A DNA stretch of 64,000 nt from Tuctoria greenei. Its lineage: Eukaryota; Streptophyta; Magnoliopsida; Poales; Poaceae. The notes under the pieces were generated by a model. It was given only the letters and a program-made list of their open reading frames with translations. It had not been told where the DNA came from and made no database searches. Shown piece after piece: positions 1-9,956 of this stretch. Position 1 is the first letter of the stretch; every line of letters begins with the position of its first letter. Where the stretch lies: positions 131,600,230 through 131,664,229 of the forward strand of contig JAYESD010000007.1 in assembly GCA_036927565.1 (NCBI GenBank), in the 5' to 3' direction. Position numbers and translations under genes: made by a program.

Positions 1-554
1 ATAATTAAACAATGACCGCCACTGAAAATACATGATCTTCTCAGGCTGTTGTTAATCAAGAACCGGCTATGAAGTTCATTGCATTACAGACGGTTATTAA
101 TTAAGAACCGCCAACGAAGATCATGTATTTACTCAGACGGTTGTTCCTTAAAATCCATCTGTGAAGTTCATTGCATTATAGACGGTTATTAATCAAGAAC
201 CGCCAATGAAGATCATGTATTTACCCAGACGGTTGTTTCTTAAAATCCGTCTGTGAAGTTCATGGCATTGCAGGCGGTTAATAATTAATAACCGTCTGTG
301 AAGATCATGTATTTACCCAGACGGTTGTTTCTTAAAATCCGTCTGTGAAGTTCGTTGCATTACAGGCGGTTCTTAATTAAGAACCGATTCTGAAGATCAT
401 GTATTTACCCAGACGGTTGTTCTTTAAAATCCGCCTGTGTTGTTCTTTCATCACAGACGGTTATTATATCATTCGTCATCACAGTCGCATATTTTTAAGG
501 ACCGCCTGTGTTTGAAAAATTGAGGCGCCTGTAAAAATGCTTTTTGTAGTAGTG
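1..554 (-). mobile_element. CACTA B, terminal part (element continues past left edge)
   Basis: The segment ends in TAGTG at 550-554, and its reverse complement begins CACTACTACAAAAAGC, the same terminus as CACTA A at 3016. It is filled with subterminal repeats built on CAGACGGTT...AACCGTCTG and GGCGG...CCGCCTG pairs about 30-60 bp apart, the usual TnpA-binding architecture of CACTA elements. Bases 555-557 are CAG, probably one copy of the 3-bp target duplication; the other end lies outside the window. The insertion is within the post-BTB coding part of a MATH-BTB gene. The segment is nearly identical to 28674-29227 and to the reverse complement of 3016-3570. Confidence 0.9.
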
Positions 555-1477
555 CAGGATGGTAGCAGCGGAGGATGTATCAATGTGATTACACAATCTG
601 TCATCACAAATTAGCTTCAATCATTCCAGGTTATAGCGGTCGGCTGCGACAAGCAAATGCTGAGCCATTGCAGCCTCTTCTTGTTTCTTCACGTCTGGAC
701 TATCCGGCTGTGTGTCAGTGTAGATAAAGCAGAGCATAGCCTTGAACACTGCTGCGTCCATGTCACCCACCTTTATGACAGCTTCCTTCTCGCTCTCCTT
801 CATTGCGCCTAAGAGTTGTGCTCTGAAGACGGGCGATCGTGCAGCAAGAACACATCTGTGCGCCTTGCATGTCTCGCCAGCAACATGAAACGTGATATTC
901 GCCCCCTCCTTGTGCACCAGGAGATCACCGAAATGTCGGTGAAGGTCCGACGGAGTCACCACAACAAACCGAGGCGCAGGGCCTTTTCTCTCCTCAGCAT
1001 GGAGCTCTAGGGAGACAATGACATCACACCTGATAGTGAAGCGGTCGTCCTTGAGATGCTCTGATTCCTCAAGCCATGCTCTCTTGATGAAATCATGGTA
1101 GCCGAAGCCAGCGGTTGCGAAGGCGTGAAATTTCGTTGTTTGGTCGTGGGATATCACCGGTTTCCCCGCCTGATCGAGCAGAGCAAATCTGGCTCTCGCC
1201 TTCACGGGCCTGTCGGAGCTCTGGTCGAGGACGAGGTAGACGGATATAAACTCGGCGCTGTTGGGCACAAGATCATTGGGATAATACTCGATGCGCCTTG
1301 AGCAACCCCCTGCGCTAAAAGGGCGAGAACTGATGCATCGGCCATTGGGGAGATTCTCCTTGCTCTGCGAGTAGCCTTCGATGTGGAGAAGGTGACGGCA
1401 GGTCACCGTGTCCCGACGATGGCCGAGGCGGAGAGGTCACCTTCAAAGTCGCCGGCGGCGCCTGACGGCGGCGTCAT
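555..1477 (-). pseudogene. MATH-BTB pseudogene, copy 1 (3' end cut off by CACTA B)
   Basis: Intact relatives are adaptors that bind substrates through the MATH domain and CUL3 through the BTB domain for ubiquitination. The ancestral ATG aligns at 1475-1477 (MTPPSGAAGDFEGDL). A single base is missing near 1410/1411 compared with the intact copy (54,5xx), which shifts the frame after about residue 22; the long frame restarts at an internal Met (MTCRHLLHIEG). MATH (about residues 25-158) and BTB (DLHRHFGDLL ... FIYTDTQPD) are otherwise readable. A TGA at 621-623 replaces the Arg/Lys codon in YNL(E/K)RLKL. The last ~85 codons are missing because CACTA B joins at 554/555. Three separate lesions make it a pseudogene. 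Confidence 0.9.
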
Positions 1478-2110
1478 GTTGCTTGTATGGGAACGAGCAG
1501 TCCGCGGGCAAAAAAAAAAAAGAGAAGAGAAGCCGTCGGCGAGGGTTTTGGTGTGCACCTGATATGCGGGGACACGGGTTATTTGTCGGGTGCCCTGCAG
1601 ATGGACCGGACCGCTATTATCGGCCGTTTCGTCGGTCCATTGGCCTAGTCCACGGATATCCTCTCATAAAGAAAAGAAACAGATCATTTTTTAAGTAAAT
1701 TGCGTAAAACTCAGATATTACATTTTTTGCCACACGAAAGCTCTCGTATTTTGGTACGTGTCATTTTTTTTAACAAGGCAGACAGTTACGTTAACATACA
1801 AGAACTCACCCTAAAATACATGCACGCACACTCTACCCTTATAAGCACCAATAAAATACTGGCTTCACTCACCTTCAAATTTATAAAATCACCGTAGGCA
1901 TCTCGCCAGCAACATGACGTCATTTAATTAATCATAAATGCATCACTCATGCAGAATTTAGGACTCAAATCTGAATGAGTTTGTTTCACCATAAAGAATC
2001 TAACTAGTTGAGTCACGCTCATTTTGCTTTGGAAAATATTATATATTATTCACACAGACATTCACATACACTTACTGAAACGTATTTAAAAAATCTTACT
2101 CTATGAACAC
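1478..2110. other. MATH-BTB 5' flank / spacer
   Basis: This is the upstream region of the minus-strand MATH-BTB copy, conserved in all modules (30151-30780, 48555-49185, 54603-55228). It has a poly-A tract that varies in length between copies (near 1509, 30184, 48589 and 54637). No coding sequence was recognised and no convincing TATA box was found. Confidence 0.5.
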
Positions 2111-2870
2111 ATGTACGTGCACCTCAACTTTACATATATCAAAACATTATCAGCTCGCGCTGCTGCTTTGTTCAACACGCTTTTGATTCCGTTGCAGGAA
2201 GGAATGTGCAAGAATATCCTTAGCGTGCAAAACAGAAGGAAACAACAGGAAAGTGGTAAGATGCAGTCAAATTCGACTTTGTTCCCAATCAAAGTCATGT
2301 CAAAGCCCACTGCAATAGAGAAGGGAGAGTTTTCAAACAAAGATGGTATCAAAGATAAGCCCTACTGTTACAGGTGCTTTAGGAAAGGGCGTGAGAAGAA
2401 GGATGAGGTGGATGCATACTGTGTGATATGTGATAGCAGTGAACATAAGAAGGTACTACAAGAATCGAGCAAAGAAATGTCGGTCATATAACTGTCGGTA
2501 AGCTATAGTAACCGACGGCTATAGACTAAAAGTGTCGGCCTACCGACGGTTTTATGATAATTAAATTCGACGGCCCCGATGGTTTTACACTAGCCGACAC
2601 TTGTATGCTCGATTCTTGTAGTGAGGCAATGTGTCCTATTTACCATCTTGTGAGAAAAAATGCTGAGCTCTGTCGCTATGCGATGGAAGGCTTAAAGGAT
2701 TATTTTCTATTCCCCCATATGCGACATATCATCAGGTTGATTAGCAACCTGAATGCCCTGATCCAGGTGGGTCGGAGCGGAAGGAACGATAGCTTGATGG
2801 TTATTAGGGATCAGGAGAGGGGATCTCATAGAGGAGGGGTGGGATGGTTGTTCAACACTGTGACTTGACT
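2111..2870 (+). pseudogene. Zinc-knuckle (retroelement gag-type) pseudogene, copy 1
   Basis: The frame contains a CCHC-type pattern: CYRCFRKGREKKDEVDAYC followed by VICDSSEHKK, then a region (MCPIYHLVRKNAELCRYAMEGL) matching the stretch after the zinc knuckle in grass retroelement-derived DUF4283/gag-like proteins. A 170-bp MITE (2454-2623) interrupts it between SEHKK and AMCP. Removing the MITE and one TSD copy restores a continuous reading across the junction, so the MITE landed in a coding sequence. The 5' part and downstream domains are absent. The family assignment is from remembered motif patterns. Confidence 0.6.
2454..2623. mobile_element. 170-bp CACTA-type MITE, copy 1
   Basis: The terminal inverted repeats are (T/C)ACTACAAGAATCGAGCA at the left and TGCTCGATTCTTGTAGTG at the right. 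A 3-bp target duplication AGG flanks it (2451-2453 and 2624-2626). The interior carries short inverted CGGT/ACCG motifs (TGTCGGTC, CCGACGGC, CCGACAC). The left terminal C has mutated to T. The size, CACTA-like ends and 3-bp TSD fit a non-autonomous miniature CACTA derivative. Confidence 0.85.
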
Positions 2871-3015
2871 CGACATAGACAGGATTTGGGTTTACAAAGG
2901 GGCTGCATTGCTGACAGATCAGGTCCCGACACCACCGGACCAGACAGAGGATGAGGATTTCCGTGTTGTGTGGTGGAGGGAACGACCGTGCTTGAGTACT
3001 AGACTGCATGGGATA
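2707..3015 (-). pseudogene. Gag/DUF4283-like pseudogene, 3' piece (copy 1)
   Basis: This proline-rich minus-strand frame (…SFPPPHNTEILIL…) is the downstream part of a retroelement-like coding sequence whose upstream part lies at 19201-19989 and 23386-23556. In sister modules (31378-32472, 49782-51044) it is contiguous with the upstream DUF4283-like part, apart from a SINE (and, in some copies, CACTA C). Here CACTA A splits it at 3015/19201. A frameshift after FWTVAVL shows it was already decayed. Confidence 0.5.
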
Positions 3016-3560
3016 CACTACTACAAAAAGCATTTTTACAGGCGCCTCAATTTTTCAAACACAGGCGGTCCTTAAAAATATGCGACTGTGATGACGAATG
3101 ATATAATAACCGTCTGTGATGAAAGAACAACACAGGCGGATTTTAAAGAACAACCGCCTGGGTAAATACATGATCTTCAGAATCGGTTCTTAATTAAGAA
3201 CCGCCTGTAATGCAACGAACTTCACAGACGGATTTTAAGAAACAACCGTTTTGGTAAATACATGATCTTCACAGACGGTTATTAATTATTAACCGCCTGC
3301 AATGCCATGAACTTCACAGACGGATTTTAAGAAACAACCGTCTGGGTAAATACATGATCTTCGTTGGCGGTTCTTGATTAATAACCGTCTGTAATGCAAT
3401 GAACTTCACAGATGGATTTTAAGGAACAACCGTCTGAGTAAATACATGATCTTCGTTGGCGGTTCTTAATTAATAACCGTCTGTAATGCAATGAACTTCA
3501 TAGCCGGTTCTTGATTAACAACGGCCTAAGAAGATCATGTATTTTCAGTGGCGGTCATTG
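3016..3560. repeat. Left subterminal repeat array of CACTA A
   Basis: The array consists of alternating direct and inverted copies of CAGACGG/CCGTCTG and CAGGCGG/CCGCCTG motifs, in units of about 60 bp containing AAATACATGATCTTC spacers. This is the type of terminal array bound by TnpA in En/Spm. It is nearly identical, in inverse orientation, to the CACTA B ends at 1-554 and 28674-29227. Confidence 0.9.
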
Positions 3561-3849
3561 TTTAATTATCATAAGCGGTTTTCATTGAAATTACAGGGAT
3601 GTAGTTGCAATTATATATCACAGCCGCATGTAGTCGTGCAGGCAAAATTGTATCAGGAAAAAAACACAGATGAGCTAGCGGATACTAGTACAGTAATGCA
3701 TTATAGGAAATGCTCGATCACCAGTGAGGCTGGCTTAATTGTGATAATACACCATTAGAGGTTTTACAATTGTTCAAAGATAATTTCTTTACACACTGAA
3801 CAAAAATCATGCTACATTCATTGTAGATCGACGATGAAGCTCCCATCGA
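3561..3849. other. 3' flank of the UBC9-like gene
   Basis: This non-coding stretch between the terminal array and the E2 stop codon is conserved in CACTA B (28394-28680). It probably holds the E2 3' UTR. No poly(A) signal could be assigned with confidence. Confidence 0.4.
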
Positions 3850-4689
3850 TCAATCTAAATTGTACCGTCCTGCTTGCTCCCGAACACGTCTCTTATATTC
3901 CGCTGGATCCTGAAAATATTGACATTATTTATATTAACAAATGTCGAAGGAGGAATGAATAACCTACATTGGTCACTAAGTCAAAGTGTCATCTAACCTT
4001 GATAAGTAGATTATAGCAATCATTTTCAACATCAGGCACATTTGGCTGATGCAGCAAACGCTGAACTTCAAGTAGTATAGTTTTGATTGTAAAAGCACTG
4101 CACCACCCCTACGAAATATAATTTAAGCAATATAAGAAACCAGTTCAAATAAGTTCGACAAAAATTATAAGTAATAATTACATGAACAAAATAGGTCTAT
4201 CTTACAGTCTCTTGATCAAGAATCCCGATGCAGAGTGCTCCCGAACGATGGACATTTGGGTGGAAGAACCCAATTGGAAAGGAGCATCTTGGAGGCACCA
4301 AGGGATAGTCCTCAGAGAAGGAGATTGTCAGGGGGTAGTAACCATCTTCCCATTCAGTCTGCAAAAGAAATTTATTAATAGGAGGACGATAGTTAAACTC
4401 ATATTGTGCTTGTTCTTCATGACTTACCCCTTCTTTACCGGGGACGATGCACTGCCACTTCAATAAATCTCCCGATTCAGGCTTCGCAGAGAAACCCTAC
4501 ACGGAGAAATTGAAAATACCAAAAACAAACAACACGGAAAAACAAACTACAGTTAAGTTCATCAGTCCATTACAGATACATATGTATATACAACCATGTG
4601 ACCGGTGTGCCATATGTACATACATGGGGATGGTTCTTGCGCCACGCCAAGCGCTCCTCCTTCAATCGGCTACACGCCCGAGACATCAT
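3850..4689 (-). CDS. UBC9/SCE1-like SUMO-conjugating enzyme E2 (transposon-borne, five exons)
   Basis: UBC9/SCE1 carries SUMO as a thioester on a catalytic Cys and transfers it to substrate lysines. Exons on the minus strand are 4689-4624, 4496-4428, 4358-4206, 4108-3998 and 3909-3850. All introns are GT-AG and the frame is open, giving 152 aa (UBC9 is about 160). Visible UBC9 hallmarks are SRLKEERLAWRKNHPHGF at the N-terminus, IVPGKEGTEWEDGYYPL, EDYPLVPPRCSFP, the HPN motif in FFHPNVHRSGALC with catalytic Cys at about residue 88 (codon 4230-4232), and the C-terminal DPAEYKRRVREQAGRY. Loop residues differ from host UBC9 (His after HPNV, PDVENDCYNL). It lies 140 bp downstream of TnpD on the same strand. 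Start alternatives are 4689 or 4686 (Met-Met). The fold and open frame are clear; activity is inferred. Confidence 0.85.
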
Positions 4690-4828
4690 TATCTGAAGAA
4701 AGACCAAACTTCCAAACTTCCAAATCATTGAGTCCAAACGCATATGTACACAAATGCAAAAGGACACAATCCATATACCAACATTGTTCTAAGTTGATTT
4801 CAGAAGATACAAATATATACAATATATA

Positions 4829-7800
4829 TCATCTCGCATTGCTATATACATTTTTTCCAGCATTGACATCTTCTCGCATATAGGGTTTCAAATTCTTTTT
4901 AATGCTTCTCTCTACGCGCTTGATGTTTTCTGGTTCGGTGAAAAGGTACATCTCTTCATACTGATTATATTCCTCTTCATTATCTCCCACATTGTCAACC
5001 CCAACAATATTTTGCTTTCCAGAAACAACTACGCGCAACTTCTCAGTTTCTGGATCTTGAACATAAAAAACTTGTGCAACATTATCGGCGAGAACCCACA
5101 GGTCATCTTTGTAACCCACTTTATTCAAGTCTACCAGTGTCAGTCCATAATTGTCCACTTTCAAACCATCAGGATGTTTGACCCATTGGCACTTAAATAC
5201 GGGCATTACCATTCTTTCGCAATAATCGAGTTCCCATATTTCCTCTATGAACCCGAAGTATGTGGTCTTCTGCCCTTGTGAATCATAAGCCTCAATACGA
5301 ACACCACTATTTTGTGCAACACTCTTACCGTCTTTTTCTTTAGTGTAAAATGTGTAACCATTGATGTCATATGCTTGCCATGATGTTACCAAAGCAGATG
5401 GGCCACAAGCTAACTTTTTCATTGTTGCCTCTTCTATAGTGTTTCCGTATGATATATTTTTTTCCATTAACCATTCAGTGAAACATCTTCTGTGCTCTTT
5501 CATGATCCAGTCCTCTTTGCGGTCTTGTTTTTATCATGAAGCTCAATTTGGTGTTCCTCGATGTACGGCTCAGCTATTGCGAGCTGTTGTAGTACACCAA
5601 AATGTGCACGGTGTACATTCTTGTAATCTTGAACAATAAAAGTTTTCTTACCCACTTTGCCTCTCCCACGTAGTCTACCCTCATGTACCGGTATAGGCAC
5701 ACCTATCGATTTTCCATCTTTGATGTAATCAGCGCAACCCTCAATCACTTCTTCAGTGGTGTATCCTTCCATAATTGAACCCTCTGGGTGAGCACGGTTC
5801 CGCACATAACCTTTTAATACTCCTAAATATCTCTCCAACGAAAACATATGATGTAAATATAGTGGCCCCAATGCTTTTATCTGATCAACAAGATGTATGA
5901 TTAGGTGTACTTGCATATCAAAAAAGGATGGTGGGAAACACATCTCAAGCTTGCACATTGTCTCGACGATGTATGTTTTCAGATAGTCTAAATCTTCACG
6001 TGCTATCACCTTTTGCGATACTGCATTGAAGAAGTAACACAAACGTGTGATGACAACTTTTATATGCTCAGGTTTGATTACTCTTATTGCAATGGCAAGG
6101 AAAACTGTCATCATCATGTGTCAGTCGTGAGAATTATAACCGAATAAAGACAAGTCTTTCATCGAGACTAGTTTGCGGATATTGGATGAGAAACTTGTGG
6201 GCACTTTGATCCCACGCAAGCATTCGCAAATTGCTTTTTTCTCTTCTAGCGTCAAGTTGTAGCTGGCTGGGGGAAGGTAATGCTTCCCGTTCGCCTTTTC
6301 TACTGGATGAAGCTCTGGTCTCAAATCAAGATTTACTAGGTCCATACGTGAATTTAATCCATCCTTTGTCTTCCTCGGCATGTCCAGCAAGGTCCCAATG
6401 ATGCTGTCAAATACATTCTTTGTAACGTGCATCAAATCAATACTATGGCAACATTCCAGATTCTTCCAATACGGAAGATACTTGAAAAAAATTGATTGTT
6501 TCTTGAAAGCCATGTCAGTTGTATCATCCTAAGATGTACTTTTCTTTCTCTTAATTCCTTTACTCTTTTTTCCCTTACCGAAAGCAATATGAATGTTCTT
6601 GACCATTTCAAACACAAGTTTTCCACTGTAAGGTTTCGGTGCAGTATCTTTTTCGATTTTGTTATCAAATTGTTCTTTCATCTTCCTATACTTGTGTGTA
6701 TCTGTCAAGAACCGTCGATGTCTCATGTACACCGTCTTTCTGGATGAAGTGAGGTATAGATATCCAGTTCTATCCACGCACCTAACGCAACCTTTCTTCC
6801 CTTTCATTTGTCCCGATAATGTAAACAGTCCGGGATAATCATGCACGGTAACGAATATCATTGCTCTTAGCGTGAAATACTCCCGCTTGTACTCATCCCA
6901 TGTACGTACCCCTTCATTCCACAATTTCACCATATCTTCCATTAAAGGTTCCAAGAACACATCAATTTCGATGCCGGGTTGTTTCGGACCTTGGATAAGA
7001 ACAGATAATAAGATATATTTCCTTTTGTGACACAACCACGTCGGTAGGTTGTACATAGTTAAGACCACGGGCCATGTGCTGTGTATGCTCCTTTTTTCAC
7101 CAAACGGATTCATTCCATCTGTACCCAAGGCAAACCTCACATTTCTGATTTCCTTCGCAAATTCTGGATACTGAATATCAAAATTTTTCCACTGCGTTGC
7201 ATCACCAGGGTGTCGTATATGTTTTTCATTCTTCTTGCGTTCCTCGGAATGCCAACGCATAAGTTCAGCCTCCCTAGGGTTTGAGAACAAACGCTTCAAG
7301 CGATCAATTACCGGAAGGTACCACATCACCAATGCAGGAATTTTTCTCTTATTCTTTCCGTCTGCATCGCCAGAAGTATCGTCATCGTCACCTTCAGGAC
7401 CAATAATAAACTTCTTATTCTTCTGAGTCTTTTTCATGTTGGTAACATACTGGTGATTGTAGTCCTTCTTATATCTACTGACACCACAAATGGGGCATCT
7501 AGTTGCGAGCTCATGCTCTTTGCGATACAGAATACAATGGTTCACACAAGCGTGTATTTTTGTCACACCTAGTGCCATCGGGCAAAGAAGTTTCTTCGCT
7601 TTATAAGTGCTTCTAGGCAGTTTATTTGGATTTGGAAGAATTTCTGCCAGAAGATTCAAAAGATCAGAGAAACTACAATCGGACCATCCGTGCGTAGCTT
7701 TCAACTTTAGTAGTTCTAAGACTGCACGCAATGTAGTAAACTCTTTATCACAACCGTTTGATTCATCATATAAAAGCTCTGTGGCCGCATTCTGCAATGT

Positions 7801-8229
7801 CTCCATTTTACTTAAACCTTTGCTTGCTCCCATAGAAGTTAGTACATATGGTTCAATGTGACGTAACATCTCCTCACAATCGAACTCATCATCATCATCA
7901 CCAGCTTGATTGTCACTACCATCATCGATATGAACATTATCATCATCTGAGCCTCTCTCATCATCTTTATCCACATCATGTGTATCTAACTCACCATGCT
8001 CTGTCCATATTGTGTAGTTATTTTTGAAACCTCTTTTCACCAAATGAGATTGGATTACTATAGTATCCGTCTAAGCAATCTTATTTTCGCAGTCGATACA
8101 TGGACATAATATGTCATCTATCTTTTGCAACTTCGCATGTCTCTTGGATGCTTCAATAAAATTTGCAACATTACGAATGTACATAGGATTGGGTCTTGGC
8201 ATGTTATACATCCACGCTCGACGGTCCAT
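4829..8229 (-). pseudogene. TnpD-type CACTA transposase (Transposase_21), degenerate
   Basis: TnpD is the catalytic transposase of CACTA elements. In order: Transpos_assoc zinc-finger region (MDRRAWMYNMPRPNPMYI, then CPCIDC), Transposase_21 core (HGWSDCSFSDLLNLLAEILP, CPICGVSRYKKD, VMWYLPVIDRLKRLF, HPGDATQWKNFD, ALGTDGMNPF, WPVVLTMYNLPTWLC, DVFLEPLMEDM, LFTLSGQMKGKKGC), DUF4218-type region (MHVTKNVFDSIIGTLLDMP, FPPSFFDMQVHLIIHLVDQ) and DUF4216-type region (VFKCQWVKHPDG, LWVLADNVAQVFYV). Lesions seen are a TAG at 8071-8073, a TAG just upstream of 6529, a TGA at 6118-6123 replacing Cys in NSHD(C)H, and a frameshift near 5500. The start chosen is the ATG at 8229. Confidence 0.9.
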
Positions 8230-8882
8230 GCTTCAATAATAGAATTTTTTGTCAGATTTACAAAATTTGGCCACAAATATTCTCTAAAGGTCTTCTATAA
8301 AATGAATTTACACAGACATAACAAGTATGATTAGGGCGACTAATGTAGGAGACGGGCGACGTCTTGAGGCGGACGGAGTCAAGGGGGGAAACAGGCCCAG
8401 CAGTATGGGCTAGGTCTGGGTGGGATCCAGTCCGTTATATCGGGAAACAAGGCCCAGATGCATCTTATATATATTACAATAGCATCTGTTAATTAAACAT
8501 CATATTCATGTCACATAATAGGTACAAAAAGGAAACAATCCATATAGTCCATACATCAATATACCAGAACACAATCCATACAGTCCTTACACATGCAAAA
8601 GGACAGAATCCATATACCAGAACACACAAAACTAACAGCTTATCAGCTAATGAAAATATACAAAGAAAAAGTAAGGAAACTACATTTACCTTGCAGAGGC
8701 GTCAGCACGGTGGGGAGGCGTCAGCACGGTGGGCCGGCTGGGTGGAGAAGTGGCGGTGCGGGGTTGAGCGGCGGCGCGGCAGTATAGGCTGGGCGGCGGA
8801 GCGGCGGCGCGGCGCAGGGGAAATTTCAACAGCCTGGCGGCGTCGATATAAATTCTCCAGGGTTGCGTTTTGACTGCGGTGA
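8230..8882 (-). other. TnpD leader region
   Basis: The segment between the TnpD start and its predicted TATA box is non-coding on the minus strand. The distal part (about 8690-8870) is GC-rich with GGCGGC runs, as in grass 5' leaders. No other gene was recognised. Confidence 0.45.
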
Positions 8883-8900
8883 GGGGTCCTTATATAGACG
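8883..8900 (-). promoter_or_regulatory. TATA box, TnpD promoter of CACTA A
   Basis: The minus strand reads CGTCTATATAAGGACC, a good plant TATA box about 660 bp upstream of the TnpD ATG, at the upstream edge of the GC-rich leader. Terminal-type CAGGCGG motifs start immediately upstream (8912 onward). Confidence 0.6.
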
Positions 8901-8907
8901 TAGGTTT

Positions 8908-9078
8908 TTCACAGGCGGTTTTTAACTTTATCGCAGGCGGGTTTTACTTACCAACCGCCTGAGATGATATTTATTAATTAAGAAGTAAATATCTTCACAG
9001 GTTGTTGGTACTTAATAACCGCCAGGGAAGATTTTTATCTCAGGCGGGTATTACTTAACAACCGCCTGAGATAATGCC
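8908..9078. repeat. Internal cluster of terminal-type motifs (1)
   Basis: Paired CAGGCGG(T/G)...ACCGCCTG motifs with TTACTTA(C/A)CAACC cores resemble the transposon's own ends but lie 6 kb inside it. They sit directly upstream of the TnpD TATA box and downstream of the acidic small gene. Confidence 0.75.
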
Positions 9079-9387
9079 AACTGAACAAAATATTTTTAAA
9101 ACTTGTATAGCTGACGTTGAAATGTTTTGGTAAATATCAAATTAATTTCTATTCACATATTATTCACATTTGTGTATCTCATAAAAAAAGATCTTTCACT
9201 CAAAATTGTTGGTACGAACATATTTGCATAATTTATACATGTATGAATTTTTTTAATTTTTTTAAAAGCACTCCAACATGTCAAACTTCAAATTATCCAC
9301 CACCAGTATTCATTGACACTTGATTGAAATATGTACAAAACACAAGAAAAATGTACAAGAACACTTGATTGAAATCCTAAAACTACA
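9079..9387. repeat. Partial copy of the ~752-bp tandem unit
   Basis: AT-rich sequence from about 9080 to 9300 (AACTGAACAAAATATTTTTAAAA..., then ...CAAACTTCAAATTATCCACC) matches the right part of the tandem units at 10628-12650. It is followed by the 3' end of the acidic small gene. Confidence 0.7.
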
Positions 9388-9858
9388 CTACGGCCCCGCC
9401 TCCTCCATCCTCTCCGCCAGCTTCTCAAACCAAGCCAAGCGGTCCTCCTCCGACTCGTCGTCGTCGTCGACATAGTCGTCACCATGGTGGTGGTCGCCGT
9501 CGTCGTCGTCGCCGTCGTCAGTGGATGACTCGTCGTCGCCGTCGTCGGTGGACGACTCGTCGTCACCGTCGTCGGAGGACGACTCGTCGTCGCCGTCGTC
9601 GGAGGACGACTTGTCGTCATCATCGTCATCATCGTCGTCGTCGTCGAAGTCGTCCTCCTCCTCCTCCTCCTCCGGCGACGATGCAGCAGGAGAGAGGGTC
9701 GGCTTCTCCGGCTGAGCCGATTGCACCGGCTGTACCGGTGGCTCCGGCTGCACCGGCGGTGGAACGCGCTGGTCGTCATTCACCCTCTCGGGGGAGCTGC
9801 AGCGTATCCGCTTGCAGGGTGGCTGCCTCGGCGGGCTAGGTGGCAGAAGGTTGGCCAT
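9388..9858 (-). CDS. Small acidic Asp/Ser-rich CACTA protein, function unknown
   Basis: The predicted protein is 156 aa and starts MANLLPPSPPRQPPCKR. I chose the Met at 9858 over the upstream one at 9930 because the TATA box (9946-9953, minus strand) is only about 20 bp from 9930, and because the related gene at 13051 begins MADLPPPSPPREPPCKK. The N-terminus is basic/Pro-rich (PPCKRIRCSSPERVNDDQR) and is followed by Pro/Gln/Val-rich PVQP repeats. The second half is a low-complexity acidic tract of Asp runs and repeated SSSDDGDDE/SSTDDGDDE units. It ends DRLAWFEKLAERMEEAGP, a possible amphipathic helix. No known domain was recognised. A charged scaffold or DNA-binding cofactor is possible but unproven. 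Confidence 0.55.
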   Translation of the reverse strand: MANLLPPSPPRQPPCKRIRCSSPERVNDDQRVPPPVQPEPPVQPVQSAQPEKPTLSPAASSPEEEEEEDDFDDDDDDDDDDDKSSSDDGDDESSSDDGDDESSTDDGDDESSTDDGDDDDGDHHHGDDYVDDDDESEEDRLAWFEKLAERMEEAGP

Positions 9859-9943
9859 GGCTGTGGTGGTTAATCGGCGGCGGGCTAGGAGAAGAAGAAA
9901 GGAGTGGAGAAAAGTTTTGTGCTTGTCCATAACCGACGACGCG

Positions 9944-9956
9944 CCTTATATAGGTC
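9944..9956 (-). promoter_or_regulatory. TATA box of acidic small gene
   Basis: The minus strand reads ACCTATATAAGGCGC, about 90 bp upstream of the chosen ATG at 9858. The related gene (start 13051) has a weaker CTTAAAGA at the matching place. Confidence 0.55.

Noticed and set aside
4182..4466. Plus-strand frame across the UBC9-like gene
   Set aside because: It is the antisense of exons 2 and 3; the minus strand has the domain, splice sites and catalytic motif.
9521..9839. Plus-strand Ser- and Arg-rich frames across the acidic gene
   Set aside because: These are antisense readings of a trinucleotide tract. The minus-strand frame has a TATA box, a conserved N-terminus and a paralogue.
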